Assembly: GCF_047303325.1 (NCBI RefSeq)
Contig: NZ_JBKBEX010000013.1
Span: forward strand, 1 to 64,000
Direction: 5' to 3'
Length of the DNA: 64,000 bases
Origin: Polaromonas sp047303325
Lineage (GTDB): Bacteria; Pseudomonadota; Gammaproteobacteria; Burkholderiales; Burkholderiaceae_C
Below the pieces are notes generated by a model. The model did not search any database and was not told the DNA's origin. It was given only the letters and a program-made list of their open reading frames with translations. Positions 53,161 through 61,979 of the stretch are shown piece after piece. A program made the position numbers and the translations under genes. How positions within the stretch are numbered: the first letter of the stretch is position 1; each line of letters starts with the position of its first letter.

Positions 53161-54303
53161 ATGAAATTCTCGGTGCTGCTTCCTACCCGCAACGGTGGGC
53201 CTTACCTCGAAAACTGCATCAATTCCATTCTTGGGCAGGGCTACGACGATCTGGAGTTGATCATTTCGGACAATGCCAATACGGATAAAACCCCGGAAAT
53301 CATTGCCCAGTACGCAAGCGATCCACGCGTAAAGATATTGCGGCTTGAAGAGCCGATCTCGGTTACCGACAACTGGAACAACGCCCTTTTTTCGGCCACG
53401 GGCGACTACATGATGATGATGGGTGATGACGACCTCCTCCTCCCCGGATACTTCGCCAGAATGGCCCAGATCATCGAAAAGTACGAGCAGCCAGACTGTG
53501 TTTTGCACAACGGCTATTCCTATGTCGCGCCGAACTCGATCGGCCAGAACGAGCATGGCTTTTACAGCCGTGCCCACTTCAATTTCGGACCTGACCTGAC
53601 GCAAGAGGGGGTCATGCCGCTTGATCAGCGGTTTTCCATCGTGCACGACATGTTCCGCTTCAAGGTGCGGATTCCGTTGAATATGCAAACCACGCTGGTG
53701 CGGCGCGACAAGCTTCCGCGGTTCCATCCTCCGTTTCCTGACCATTACGCGCTCAATTCGCTGTTGCTGACGGCGGATAAATGGGTTTTCAGTCCCGAAA
53801 AACTGCTTGTGGTGGGCGTTTCCCCCAAGTCGTTTGGGCATTATTTCTACAGCAGCAAGCACAAGAGCGGCCTGGCTTACCTAGGCATCGACCCGGAATT
53901 TCCCGGAATGCTCCCTGGAAGCGATCTGACCAACGGCATGCACATGTGGCTCAACCTGCTGAAAAAGAACCTGGGCGCCAAGCTGACCGGGATCGAAGTT
54001 GATCGCGGCGGCTATGTCCGGCGCCAGGTTTTTGCGTGGTACATGCAGAAAAAGCTGGGCGTTTTGAGCCTGGCCGACTTCCTGGTCAACCTGCGCTTGC
54101 TGTCCCTGCGCGACTGGGGTGGACTGCTGCTTTCTTTCTTTGACAAGGCCAGCTGGAGTCGTTTTACGAAGATCGTTTTCTCCTCCAGGAAGAGCCGGGC
54201 GGAAATTCAGTGGAGCAGCCTTCAGCCGCTGCCGGGAATTGTGAATATTGCCCAGTTTTCAGATTGGATCACCCACCATGCCACGCCCGATCAAAAGGGC
54301 TGA
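53161..54303 (+). CDS. Glycosyltransferase family 2
   Basis: A 380-residue GT-A transferase. FSVLLPTRNGGPYL and SDNANTDKT form the nucleotide-binding site, and the acidic motif lies in MMMGDDDLLLP. A large C-terminal region (residues 200-380) is less conserved, with a short hydrophobic part. A 21-base gap separates it from the acyltransferase gene upstream, and 33 bases precede the FkbM-type gene. Donor unknown. Confidence 0.86.
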   Translation: MKFSVLLPTRNGGPYLENCINSILGQGYDDLELIISDNANTDKTPEIIAQYASDPRVKILRLEEPISVTDNWNNALFSATGDYMMMMGDDDLLLPGYFARMAQIIEKYEQPDCVLHNGYSYVAPNSIGQNEHGFYSRAHFNFGPDLTQEGVMPLDQRFSIVHDMFRFKVRIPLNMQTTLVRRDKLPRFHPPFPDHYALNSLLLTADKWVFSPEKLLVVGVSPKSFGHYFYSSKHKSGLAYLGIDPEFPGMLPGSDLTNGMHMWLNLLKKNLGAKLTGIEVDRGGYVRRQVFAWYMQKKLGVLSLADFLVNLRLLSLRDWGGLLLSFFDKASWSRFTKIVFSSRKSRAEIQWSSLQPLPGIVNIAQFSDWITHHATPDQKG

Positions 54304-54336
54304 ACCGGCGACTCTCCGGACGACTGGTACTGAGGA

Positions 54337-55221
54337 ATGATGAAGAATTGGATCCCGACACCCCGCAAAATTGTTCAACTCCTGAACGGTTTCCTGCTGT
54401 CTACCGTCAATGCAAAGATAGTGCGGGCGTTTCCCGAGACGTTCAGCTATCGCAAGAATGGCGCACGCGAGGGCATGGACAGGCTGACGGTTGCCAACAA
54501 CCTGAACGACTGCAAGTCAGATATCGTCCTGCGTTCCGCGACTTCTGATTGGTTCACGTTCGACCAGATATTCATCCATGAGGACTACAACCTCAAGGCG
54601 CTCAAGCGTTATCCTGAATTTGAGGCGCTCTACAAGAAATACGCCAGTGAGGGGACTCCCCTGATTCTGGATCTCGGCGCGAATATCGGATTGTCCGGCC
54701 TCTATTTCCGGCATATCTGGCCGGGCTCCAAAATTGTTGCAGTTGAACCCAGCGAGGATAACTTCAGCGTGCTGCGCCAAAACTTCGGCAGCGACGCCGC
54801 GTTTGACGCCGTGCTGGCCGGAGTTGCCAGCCGGCCCTCGAAACTGGTGTTGACCGATCCCAGCGTGGAAAAAAATGCGTTCACCACGACGATGGCTGAG
54901 CCCGATGGTGAGGGCGGCGTGCAAGGCGTCACTGTGCCGGAAATCCTGGCGCGCTATCCGCGCTCCAAAGGGTATTTCCCGTTCATCGTCAAAATCGACA
55001 TTGAAGGCTTTGAGTCGGAACTGTTTTCCGACAATACGGATTGGGTCGACGAGTTTCCAGTGCTGATCATCGAGATGCACGATTGGCTGTTTCCCGGCCA
55101 GCGAACGTCCTCCAATTTCCTCAAAACCGTTTCGCGACTTGATCGGGATTTTGTCTATCTCGGCGAAAACGTCTTCTCGATCAGAAACGACCGTCCTGTT
55201 GCGGCCGTGCAGAACCCATGA
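54337..55221 (+). CDS. FkbM-family methyltransferase
   Basis: A 294-residue SAM-dependent methyltransferase of the FkbM family, many of which O-methylate sugars in LPS. The SAM motif LILDLGANIGLSG lies at about 109-121, IVAVEPSEDNFSVL follows, and KIDIEGFESELF is the family's hallmark near residue 225. ATG 54337 begins a slightly long N-terminal lead. It ends in ATGA overlapping the next glycosyltransferase, which could use the methylated product or provide its substrate. Confidence 0.88.
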   Translation: MMKNWIPTPRKIVQLLNGFLLSTVNAKIVRAFPETFSYRKNGAREGMDRLTVANNLNDCKSDIVLRSATSDWFTFDQIFIHEDYNLKALKRYPEFEALYKKYASEGTPLILDLGANIGLSGLYFRHIWPGSKIVAVEPSEDNFSVLRQNFGSDAAFDAVLAGVASRPSKLVLTDPSVEKNAFTTTMAEPDGEGGVQGVTVPEILARYPRSKGYFPFIVKIDIEGFESELFSDNTDWVDEFPVLIIEMHDWLFPGQRTSSNFLKTVSRLDRDFVYLGENVFSIRNDRPVAAVQNP

Positions 55222-56303
55222 ACCCGAATCCCCGAGTCCTCATTCTTTGCCCTTATCCGCTCGGGATCAGCCCGGGCCAAAGATTCCGGTTTGAGCAGTA
55301 CCTGGATGTCCTGCGGGAGCGGGGCGTTCACATCGATGTCCGCCCGTTTCTCGACATGGACACCATGCGTATCTTGTACAAGCCGGGTCACATGTTCCAA
55401 AAAGGAATCGGTGTCATCTCCGGTTTTGCCCGTCGATTGCTGACATTGCCTCGTGTGTTCGCTTACGACTACATTTTTGTGCATCGCGAAGCCACGCCCA
55501 TAGGACCGCCGTTCGTCGAGGCCATTCTTTTCATGCTCGGGCGCAGGGTGATATTCGATTTTGACGACGCGATCTTCATCAGCAAGACGTCCAAGGTCAA
55601 CCGCATCGTGGCATTTGCGAAATGGTCCTCCAAAATTCGTTTCATCACGCGGCACAGCATGAAGGTGGCCGTGTGCAACAACTATCTTGTCAACTGGGTG
55701 AAACAGTACAATGAAAATGCTGTGCTGTTACCCACGACGATAGACTTGGACTATCATCGGCCCATCGCAAAGCCGCCGCTTTCCACGCGACGCCCCGTCA
55801 TTGGCTGGACTGGAACGCAGTCCACCATGGTCTACCTCGAGTTGGTCCGTGAAGCACTCAGCGAACTTCAGGCGCGCTACGATTTTGAGTTCAGGGTTAT
55901 CTGCGATGTGGATCCCAAATTTCCTGAGCTGAAGAATTACCGCTTCATAAAATGGGCGTTGGCGTCCGAGATCGAAGATCTGGCGGGCATGGATGTCGGC
56001 ATCATGCCAGTGCCTCAGGGCGAGTGGGAGCAAGGCAAGGTCGGTTTCAAGGCGATCCAGTATTCCGGAGTTGCCGCTGCACCCGTGGTTTCGTCCACCG
56101 GATCGGGCCACGAAGTGGTGCTGCATGGAAAGACCGGTTTTGTCGTGGACAATGACAAGGCGTCATGGGTCAACGCGCTTTCGTCGTTGCTCAACAATCC
56201 CGGCCAACTGGAGGCCATGGGGCAGGCGGCTCGTGAATATATTGATACACGCTATTCCGTGCGTTCGCAGGTGCCGACCTATCTGGCGCTCTTTGGCAAA
56301 TAG
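55218..56303 (+). CDS. Glycosyltransferase (GT-B, GT4/GT1-like)
   Basis: A 361-residue glycosyltransferase with a GT-B fold. The N-terminal domain starts at LILCPYPLGISPGQRF. The C-terminal donor site has VIGWTGTQSTMVYL, IMPVPQGEWEQGKVGFKAIQY (in two blocks) and a GSGHEVV/GKTGF segment typical of GT4 enzymes. It overlaps the FkbM-type gene by four bases and the next gene's upstream GTG by one. Specific linkage unknown. Confidence 0.84.
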   Translation: MNPNPRVLILCPYPLGISPGQRFRFEQYLDVLRERGVHIDVRPFLDMDTMRILYKPGHMFQKGIGVISGFARRLLTLPRVFAYDYIFVHREATPIGPPFVEAILFMLGRRVIFDFDDAIFISKTSKVNRIVAFAKWSSKIRFITRHSMKVAVCNNYLVNWVKQYNENAVLLPTTIDLDYHRPIAKPPLSTRRPVIGWTGTQSTMVYLELVREALSELQARYDFEFRVICDVDPKFPELKNYRFIKWALASEIEDLAGMDVGIMPVPQGEWEQGKVGFKAIQYSGVAAAPVVSSTGSGHEVVLHGKTGFVVDNDKASWVNALSSLLNNPGQLEAMGQAAREYIDTRYSVRSQVPTYLALFGK

Positions 56304-56329
56304 TGCGAATTGGCAAGACTCCAACATTG

Positions 56330-57268
56330 ATGAAAAAGGTGAGGCGATTGAAGATCGAGAATGGAACCCGTGTTTACGTGGCTGGTTGTGGCGGCATGCT
56401 GGGCGACGCGATGTATGCGCGCCTCAAGGGCGCCGGCGCAATCATCAAGGCAACCGACATTAACTGCATCGAGAGCTGGCTCGAATACGGTGACGTACGC
56501 GACCTGGCCTCCATACGCAAAAGCATTGTCGATTTCAACCCTGAGCTGATCATTAACCTGGCGGCATTGACCGATCTCGAGTTCTGCGAAAAAGAGCAAG
56601 AGAACTCATGGCTGACCAACGGGCTGGGTGCCGAAAACCTGGGGCTGATAGCCAATGAACTCGACGTGCCCTACGTCTACATCTCCACGGCCGGAATTTT
56701 TGGTGGAGAACGCGACCTGTACCACGATTTCCACGTGCCCAATCCCTTGTCGGTTTATGCCCAGTCAAAGTATTACGGCGAGCAGTACGTCCGAAATAGC
56801 GTGAGAAAGCACTATGTCCTGCGAGCCGGCTGGATGATGGGCGGCGGACCCGGCAAGGACAAGAAGTTCATTAACAAAATCTACAAGCAGATTTGTTCGG
56901 GCGCCAAAGAGCTTTTCGTGGTTGACGACAAACTCGGCACGCCGACCTATACGGTGGATTTCGCCAATGGCCTGTGCGGTATTGTGGAAAGTGAACAGTA
57001 CGGTTTGTACAACCAGGTCTGCAACGGAGCCGCGAGCCGGTTTGTAGTGGCGCAGGAATTTGTGAGGCTCATGGGACTGGCCGACAAGGTCAAAGTCACG
57101 GTGGTGCCCTCCGACCACTTCAAGGAGCAGTATTTTGCGCCGCGCCCTGCCAGCGAAAAACTGGTCAATCTCAAGCTCAACCAGCGCGGTTTGAACTTGA
57201 TGCGCGACTGGCATGTGTGCCTTGAAGAGTATGCTGAAGTCTTCAAAGCAGACTACGCCCGTCGCTAG
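56330..57268 (+). CDS. Sugar-nucleotide reductase, RmlD-like SDR
   Basis: A 312-residue reductase of the RmlD substrate-binding family: VAGCGGMLGDAM as NAD motif, NLAALTDLEFCE, STAGIFGG and the catalytic YAQSKYYGE. Starts are ambiguous: GTG 56303 (one-base overlap with the previous gene), ATG 56330, or TTG 56348, which has the best ribosome site (AAGGTGAGG). It could finish another deoxysugar by 4-keto reduction, or may be an epimerase; it is not the rhamnose enzyme, which is encoded at 11678. Confidence 0.8.
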   Translation: MKKVRRLKIENGTRVYVAGCGGMLGDAMYARLKGAGAIIKATDINCIESWLEYGDVRDLASIRKSIVDFNPELIINLAALTDLEFCEKEQENSWLTNGLGAENLGLIANELDVPYVYISTAGIFGGERDLYHDFHVPNPLSVYAQSKYYGEQYVRNSVRKHYVLRAGWMMGGGPGKDKKFINKIYKQICSGAKELFVVDDKLGTPTYTVDFANGLCGIVESEQYGLYNQVCNGAASRFVVAQEFVRLMGLADKVKVTVVPSDHFKEQYFAPRPASEKLVNLKLNQRGLNLMRDWHVCLEEYAEVFKADYARR

Positions 57269-58820
57269 GTTGCATGCGTTGAGCGCTTTGCCCCACCCCG
57301 TTCAGACGAGGCATTTGACGCTGAAAGTCTGGCTGTGCGTATTCGTTTACGCAATACTGGCCGGCTTGGCCATCCAGCTCGTTGTTCTGCCTTACATGTT
57401 CCCGCAGCTTCACGCCGGTAACGGCTTGCTGGCCGGGCGTGACTGGGTTGGTTTTCACGAGCAGGCAGTGGCTCACGCCCACAGGATTGCCGAGGGTGGA
57501 TGGGGCGAGTTTCGCTTGCGGCCGGATGGTGACAACGCCATCACAGGTATTGCAGCCTTCTTTTACTACCTGTTCTGGCCCAAGCCCTGGACTCTGCTGC
57601 CGCTGAGCGCGGCGATGTTCGCGACGGGCGGTGTCGCGCTGTTTTCGATGCTCAAACGCCTCGACCTCGAGGACAACGAAGCGCTTATCGCCATATTGCC
57701 TTATCTGGTTTTCCCTTCAGCGCTTCTCCAGTACGGGCAAATACACAAGGATGTTTTTTGCACTGCCGGCGTGCTGGTGACTTTGTGGAGCTGGGTGAGC
57801 CTGCTTCGACAGGATCGGAAAGCCCGGCAAATTTTTCCGCTGATTGCCGCGAGCTTCATTGCGCTCGTCGTTTTATCGGTCTTCCGCCCGTATTTCATGT
57901 TTCCGTTCCTGATATTGGGTGTGTGTTTGCTGCTGTGGCATGTGATCCGGGCCGCCTGGCAGGCTTTCCGGCTCCTGGTGAGTCGGGCCGAGGTTGGGCG
58001 CCGTGGATCGCTGGTATTCAATCTTCAATCAGTAGGCATCCTGGTGCTGTTGAATGTCCTGGTGTACCTGATGGCCAACAGCTTTGTCGACGTGCGGATG
58101 AGGCCCATTCCGGTTCAGGGCGCGGGCCCCCAGGTCCATGCGGCAAAGTTTGCCGTGCCGATGTTGATCTGGCAATCCAACAAGGATGTGCGCAGTGCCG
58201 ACGCGAAGCGCCTGGTTACGGCGGATGCGGCAGGTGCGGAAGCCGAGGCTGCCGCGCGCAAAGCCATTGAGGAGTGCCGCCCCATTGTTGTGCTCAAAGA
58301 GGGTGAGCTTCTCGAGAACATGATCAACCGGGCGTTCCTCAAAATCGCCGTGGCGCGAGCTGGGTTTACCAGTTCCGGTGGAACGACGGCCGCAAGCAAT
58401 ATCGACAAGGGCATCGACTTCTGCCAGAACGAGGATCTGGTCCGCTACATTCCGCGCGCGTTGCAGATCGCGTTCTTCGCGCCCTTCCCGTCGAAGTGGA
58501 CGGCACTGGAGAAGCGCAACTCAAGCTCGGTTGAGATCTACATCTCGGCGGTTGAAATGTTTTACTGCTACATAGCCTACTTCGGTCTGCTCTATTGGCT
58601 GTTTAGCTATCGCCGCTGGAACGTGGCTTTGCTCATCCCGGTGGCATTTTCTTTGGGTTTGATGCTGCTTCTTGGCCTGACGGTCGCCAACGTGGGCACC
58701 TTGTACCGGATGCGCTTCCCCTTCGCGATGATATTTATAAGCATCGGCATGGCCGGCATTCTTCAGCTCGCTAAAATCAGGCCTCTGTGGGTCGAGAAAC
58801 TGGATTCGAGCGCCGACTGA
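57231..58820 (+). CDS. Polytopic membrane protein of unknown function (candidate polymerase, copy 2)
   Basis: A 529-residue protein with about ten membrane segments, paralogous to the protein at 42493. Shared blocks are PQLHAGNG, GW.EFRLRPDG, FPSALLQYGQIHKD, PRALQIAFFAPFP and, near the C terminus, GTLYRMRF. Copy 2 has a longer hydrophilic loop (about residues 285-400) rich in Ala, Glu and Lys, with a conserved Cys. ATG 57231 overlaps the preceding gene by 38 bases; ATG 57213 is also open. A polymerase or ligase role is a guess from topology and context. It is followed by the third asnB-like gene after 127 bases. Confidence 0.8.
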   Translation: MLKSSKQTTPVARLHALSALPHPVQTRHLTLKVWLCVFVYAILAGLAIQLVVLPYMFPQLHAGNGLLAGRDWVGFHEQAVAHAHRIAEGGWGEFRLRPDGDNAITGIAAFFYYLFWPKPWTLLPLSAAMFATGGVALFSMLKRLDLEDNEALIAILPYLVFPSALLQYGQIHKDVFCTAGVLVTLWSWVSLLRQDRKARQIFPLIAASFIALVVLSVFRPYFMFPFLILGVCLLLWHVIRAAWQAFRLLVSRAEVGRRGSLVFNLQSVGILVLLNVLVYLMANSFVDVRMRPIPVQGAGPQVHAAKFAVPMLIWQSNKDVRSADAKRLVTADAAGAEAEAAARKAIEECRPIVVLKEGELLENMINRAFLKIAVARAGFTSSGGTTAASNIDKGIDFCQNEDLVRYIPRALQIAFFAPFPSKWTALEKRNSSSVEIYISAVEMFYCYIAYFGLLYWLFSYRRWNVALLIPVAFSLGLMLLLGLTVANVGTLYRMRFPFAMIFISIGMAGILQLAKIRPLWVEKLDSSAD

Positions 58821-58947
58821 TCGGTGCCGGCTATTGATGGATGAGGATATGGCGCTGCCAGGCGGCGTCACCGATGGTCGCTTGATGACGAACCTTTGTG
58901 TTGACGGTTAAGGCACGACATGCCGGCCCTAGACGAGTGGAAATGCA

Positions 58948-60930
58948 ATGTGTGGATTGGCGGGCTTTCTTTCCGAGAAAAAAATCGAGTCTGCTGATGG
59001 CTTTCTCCGGAGCATGGCTGGGCGGATCAGTCATCGCGGCCCGGACGCCAGCGGGTACTGGCATGACGACAACGCGGGCGTTGGCTTGGCCCATCGCCGT
59101 CTTTCCATTCTTGACCTGTCCGAAGCGGGCAGCCAGCCGATGCATTCGCCGAGCGGGCGTTATGTCATCATCTTTAACGGCGAGATTTACAACCACAACG
59201 ACATTCGCCAGCGCTTGCAGGCGTCTTCACCGGTGGCGCTCGCATGGCGCGGCCATTCCGACACCGAAACGCTGCTCGCCGGCTTCGATAGCCTCGGCAT
59301 CCAGGCCACCATTGAGATGGCTATCGGCATGTTCGCCTTCGCGCTCTGGGATCGCCAGACCGGCACCCTGACCCTTGGGCGCGACCGGCTGGGGGAAAAA
59401 CCTCTGTATTACGGCTGGCAGGGTGAGACCTTCCTGTTCGGCTCCGAACTCAAGGCGATGCGGGCACACCCGGCATTCAAGGCCGGGATCAACCGCGGTG
59501 CATTGAGCCTGTTCATGCGGCATGCGTACATTCCCGCGCCTTATTCGATTTATGAAGGCATCTCGAAGTTGCCGCCGGGGTGCCTGCTGGCCGTGTCGCG
59601 AAATCAGCGGGAGCCGGTCCTTTCCCAGTACTGGTCGGGCATCGCGGCGGCCGAGGGCGGCGTGGCGAACCCCTCCGCCCGATCCGAGAGCCAGGCCGTG
59701 GACGAGTTCGAAGCCTTGCTCAAGGATGCCGTTGGCCGCCAGATGGTTGCAGATGTGCCCTTGGGTGCTTTTCTGTCCGGCGGCATCGATTCGTCCACCA
59801 TTGTGGCGTTGATGCAGGCGCAATCATCGCGACCCGTGAAGACCTTCACGATCGGCTTCCATGAGGAAGGCTATAACGAAGCCGAACACGCCATGGCGGT
59901 GGCCAAGCACCTGGGCACGGATCACACCGAGCTGTATGTGACCGCGGCGCAGGCCATGGATGTCATTGCGAGACTGCCCGCCTTGTATGACGAGCCTTTT
60001 GCGGATTCGTCCCAGATACCGACCTTTCTTGTGTCGCAACTGGCGCGCAAGCATGTCACGGTGTCCTTGTCGGGCGATGCCGGAGACGAGCTTTTCTGCG
60101 GCTATAACCGCTACCAGCTCACCCACAGGCTCTGGCGAAAGCTGTCGCGCATACCACTCCCGGTGCGCCAGTTGCTTGCCAAGGCTTTGACGGCCGTGTC
60201 ACCCGATACCTGGAACCGCATCGCCGGCGCGGCAGGCCCCCTGTTACCGCGTTCGGCACGCGTGGCACAACCAGGCGACAAGCTGCACAAAGGGGCCGGA
60301 GTGCTGGCGAGCAAGTCAGTTGACGACCTTTACCTGGGGCTTGTGTCTCAGTGGCAAGATCCGGCGGCAGTCGTCGTCGACGGGCCCGAGCCTCCCACGC
60401 TGCTGAGCGGCAACGCGCCGGCACTGTCAGGTCTTGATGACGTGGAGCGCATGATGGCGCTCGATTTGCTTACCTATCTGCCGGACGACATTTTGGCCAA
60501 AGTGGATCGGGCCGCGATGGGCGTCTCTCTCGAAACACGGGTCCCGTTTCTCGACCACCGCGTTGTCGAGTGGGCCTGGCGGTTGCCGCAAGCGATGAAA
60601 CTGCGCGAAGGCCAAAGTAAATGGATTTTGCGGCAGGTGCTGTATCGCCACGTGCCGCGGGAGTTGATCGAGCGTCCCAAGCGGGGTTTCAGCGTGCCCA
60701 TTGATGCCTGGCTCCGGGGGCCGCTGCGCTCCTGGGCGGAATCGTTGCTCGACGAGTCACGGCTGAAGAGGGAGGGGTACTTCCATCCAGCCCCGATCCG
60801 CCAGAAATGGCACGAACACTTGTCGGGCCGAAGAAACTGGCAGTATCAGCTCTGGAACGTGCTGATGTTCCAGATGTGGCTCGATTCCCAGAATGACCCG
60901 GTATCCCAGTCTTTGACAAGCCTGCAATGA
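58948..60930 (+). CDS. asnB: Glutamine-dependent amidotransferase, asparagine synthase-like (copy 3, WbpS-like)
   Basis: A 660-residue class II amidotransferase. Nucleophile Cys2 (MCGLAGF), FNGEIYN, GHSDTET and PP-loop SGGIDS (about 277-282), then SGDAGDELFCGY. It is closest in layout to WbpS of Pseudomonas aeruginosa O6, which is placed in the amidation of GalNAcA-type sugars. It overlaps the wbpP gene by four bases and is followed by wbpO, which together make the UDP-GalNAcA precursor, so a uronamide is a well-supported inference. An AGTGGA ribosome site precedes the ATG. Confidence 0.9.
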   Translation: MCGLAGFLSEKKIESADGFLRSMAGRISHRGPDASGYWHDDNAGVGLAHRRLSILDLSEAGSQPMHSPSGRYVIIFNGEIYNHNDIRQRLQASSPVALAWRGHSDTETLLAGFDSLGIQATIEMAIGMFAFALWDRQTGTLTLGRDRLGEKPLYYGWQGETFLFGSELKAMRAHPAFKAGINRGALSLFMRHAYIPAPYSIYEGISKLPPGCLLAVSRNQREPVLSQYWSGIAAAEGGVANPSARSESQAVDEFEALLKDAVGRQMVADVPLGAFLSGGIDSSTIVALMQAQSSRPVKTFTIGFHEEGYNEAEHAMAVAKHLGTDHTELYVTAAQAMDVIARLPALYDEPFADSSQIPTFLVSQLARKHVTVSLSGDAGDELFCGYNRYQLTHRLWRKLSRIPLPVRQLLAKALTAVSPDTWNRIAGAAGPLLPRSARVAQPGDKLHKGAGVLASKSVDDLYLGLVSQWQDPAAVVVDGPEPPTLLSGNAPALSGLDDVERMMALDLLTYLPDDILAKVDRAAMGVSLETRVPFLDHRVVEWAWRLPQAMKLREGQSKWILRQVLYRHVPRELIERPKRGFSVPIDAWLRGPLRSWAESLLDESRLKREGYFHPAPIRQKWHEHLSGRRNWQYQLWNVLMFQMWLDSQNDPVSQSLTSLQ

Positions 60931-61967
60931 ACGACTATCAAACCCTGAAGAGACAGCTTGCGCAGAGCCCGCGTTCATGGCTGGTCACCGGTGTGGCCGG
61001 TTTTGTGGGTTGCAATCTGCTTGAAGCCCTTTTGTCGCTCGATCAACAAGTCGTCGGCCTCGACAATTTTGCGACGGGCCGGCGCGAGAACCTCGAGCAG
61101 ATCGAGGCGGTGGTGGGGCCTGAGCGGTGGAAAAACTTCCGCTTCATTGAAGGCGATATTTGCGATCTGGACAACTGCCATGAGGCGGTCAAAGGTGTTC
61201 AGGTAGTTTTGCATCAGGCTGCACTCGGCTCGGTGCCGCGCTCGCTGGAAGACCCCATCCGCACCAACCGGGCGAATATCGATGGTTTCCTGAACATGCT
61301 TGTGGCCACGCGGGACGCGGGCATCCAGCGATTTGTTTATGCCGCTTCAAGCTCGACCTACGGCGATCACCCGGACCTTCCGAAAATCGAGGAGAGGATC
61401 GGCAAGCCCTTGTCGCCCTATGCGGTGACAAAGCTCGTCAATGAGCTTTACGCCGAGGTTTTCGGCCGTTGTTACGGGCTCAATACCATCGGCTTGCGCT
61501 ACTTCAATATTTTCGGGCCGCACCAGAACCCGGCTGGCGCTTACGCGGCCGTTATCCCGAAGTGGATTGCCGCAATGCACAAAGGCGAGCCGGTTTTCAT
61601 CAACGGCGACGGTGAGACAAGCCGTGATTTCTGCTACGTCGCCAATGCCGTGCAGGCCAACCTGCTGGCGGCGACGCGGGAGAATACCGATGCCTTCAAT
61701 CAGGTGTACAACGTCGCGGTCGGCGACCGCACCACTTTGAACGACCTGCACCGCCTGATCAAGAGCGAGCTTCAAAAGCACCTGCCGGAGCTGCGCGTGG
61801 ATGCGCCTCAATACCGGGATTTCCGTGCGGGTGATGTGAGGCACTCGCTGGCCAGTATCGCTAAAGCCCAATCGCGCCTGGGCTACGAACCCACACACAC
61901 CATTGCTGACGGCATGAAAGAGGCGATGCAATGGTATGTCCGTGACCTGATGTCTCCTACCCACTGA
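60927..61967 (+). CDS. wbpP: UDP-N-acetylglucosamine 4-epimerase (WbpP/TviC)
   Basis: A 346-residue extended SDR interconverting UDP-GlcNAc and UDP-GalNAc (and the uronic acids). It is strongly WbpP-like: VTGVAGFVGCN at 20-30, LDNFATG, HQAALGSVPRSLEDP, AASSSTYGDHP, catalytic Tyr165/Lys169 in YAVTK, LRYFNIFGPHQNP and GDGETSRDFCYV. The start overlaps asnB copy 3 (ATGA). With WbpO directly downstream it supplies UDP-GalNAcA. Confidence 0.95.
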   Translation: MNDYQTLKRQLAQSPRSWLVTGVAGFVGCNLLEALLSLDQQVVGLDNFATGRRENLEQIEAVVGPERWKNFRFIEGDICDLDNCHEAVKGVQVVLHQAALGSVPRSLEDPIRTNRANIDGFLNMLVATRDAGIQRFVYAASSSTYGDHPDLPKIEERIGKPLSPYAVTKLVNELYAEVFGRCYGLNTIGLRYFNIFGPHQNPAGAYAAVIPKWIAAMHKGEPVFINGDGETSRDFCYVANAVQANLLAATRENTDAFNQVYNVAVGDRTTLNDLHRLIKSELQKHLPELRVDAPQYRDFRAGDVRHSLASIAKAQSRLGYEPTHTIADGMKEAMQWYVRDLMSPTH

Positions 61968-61979
61968 TTCCGCCAATTT

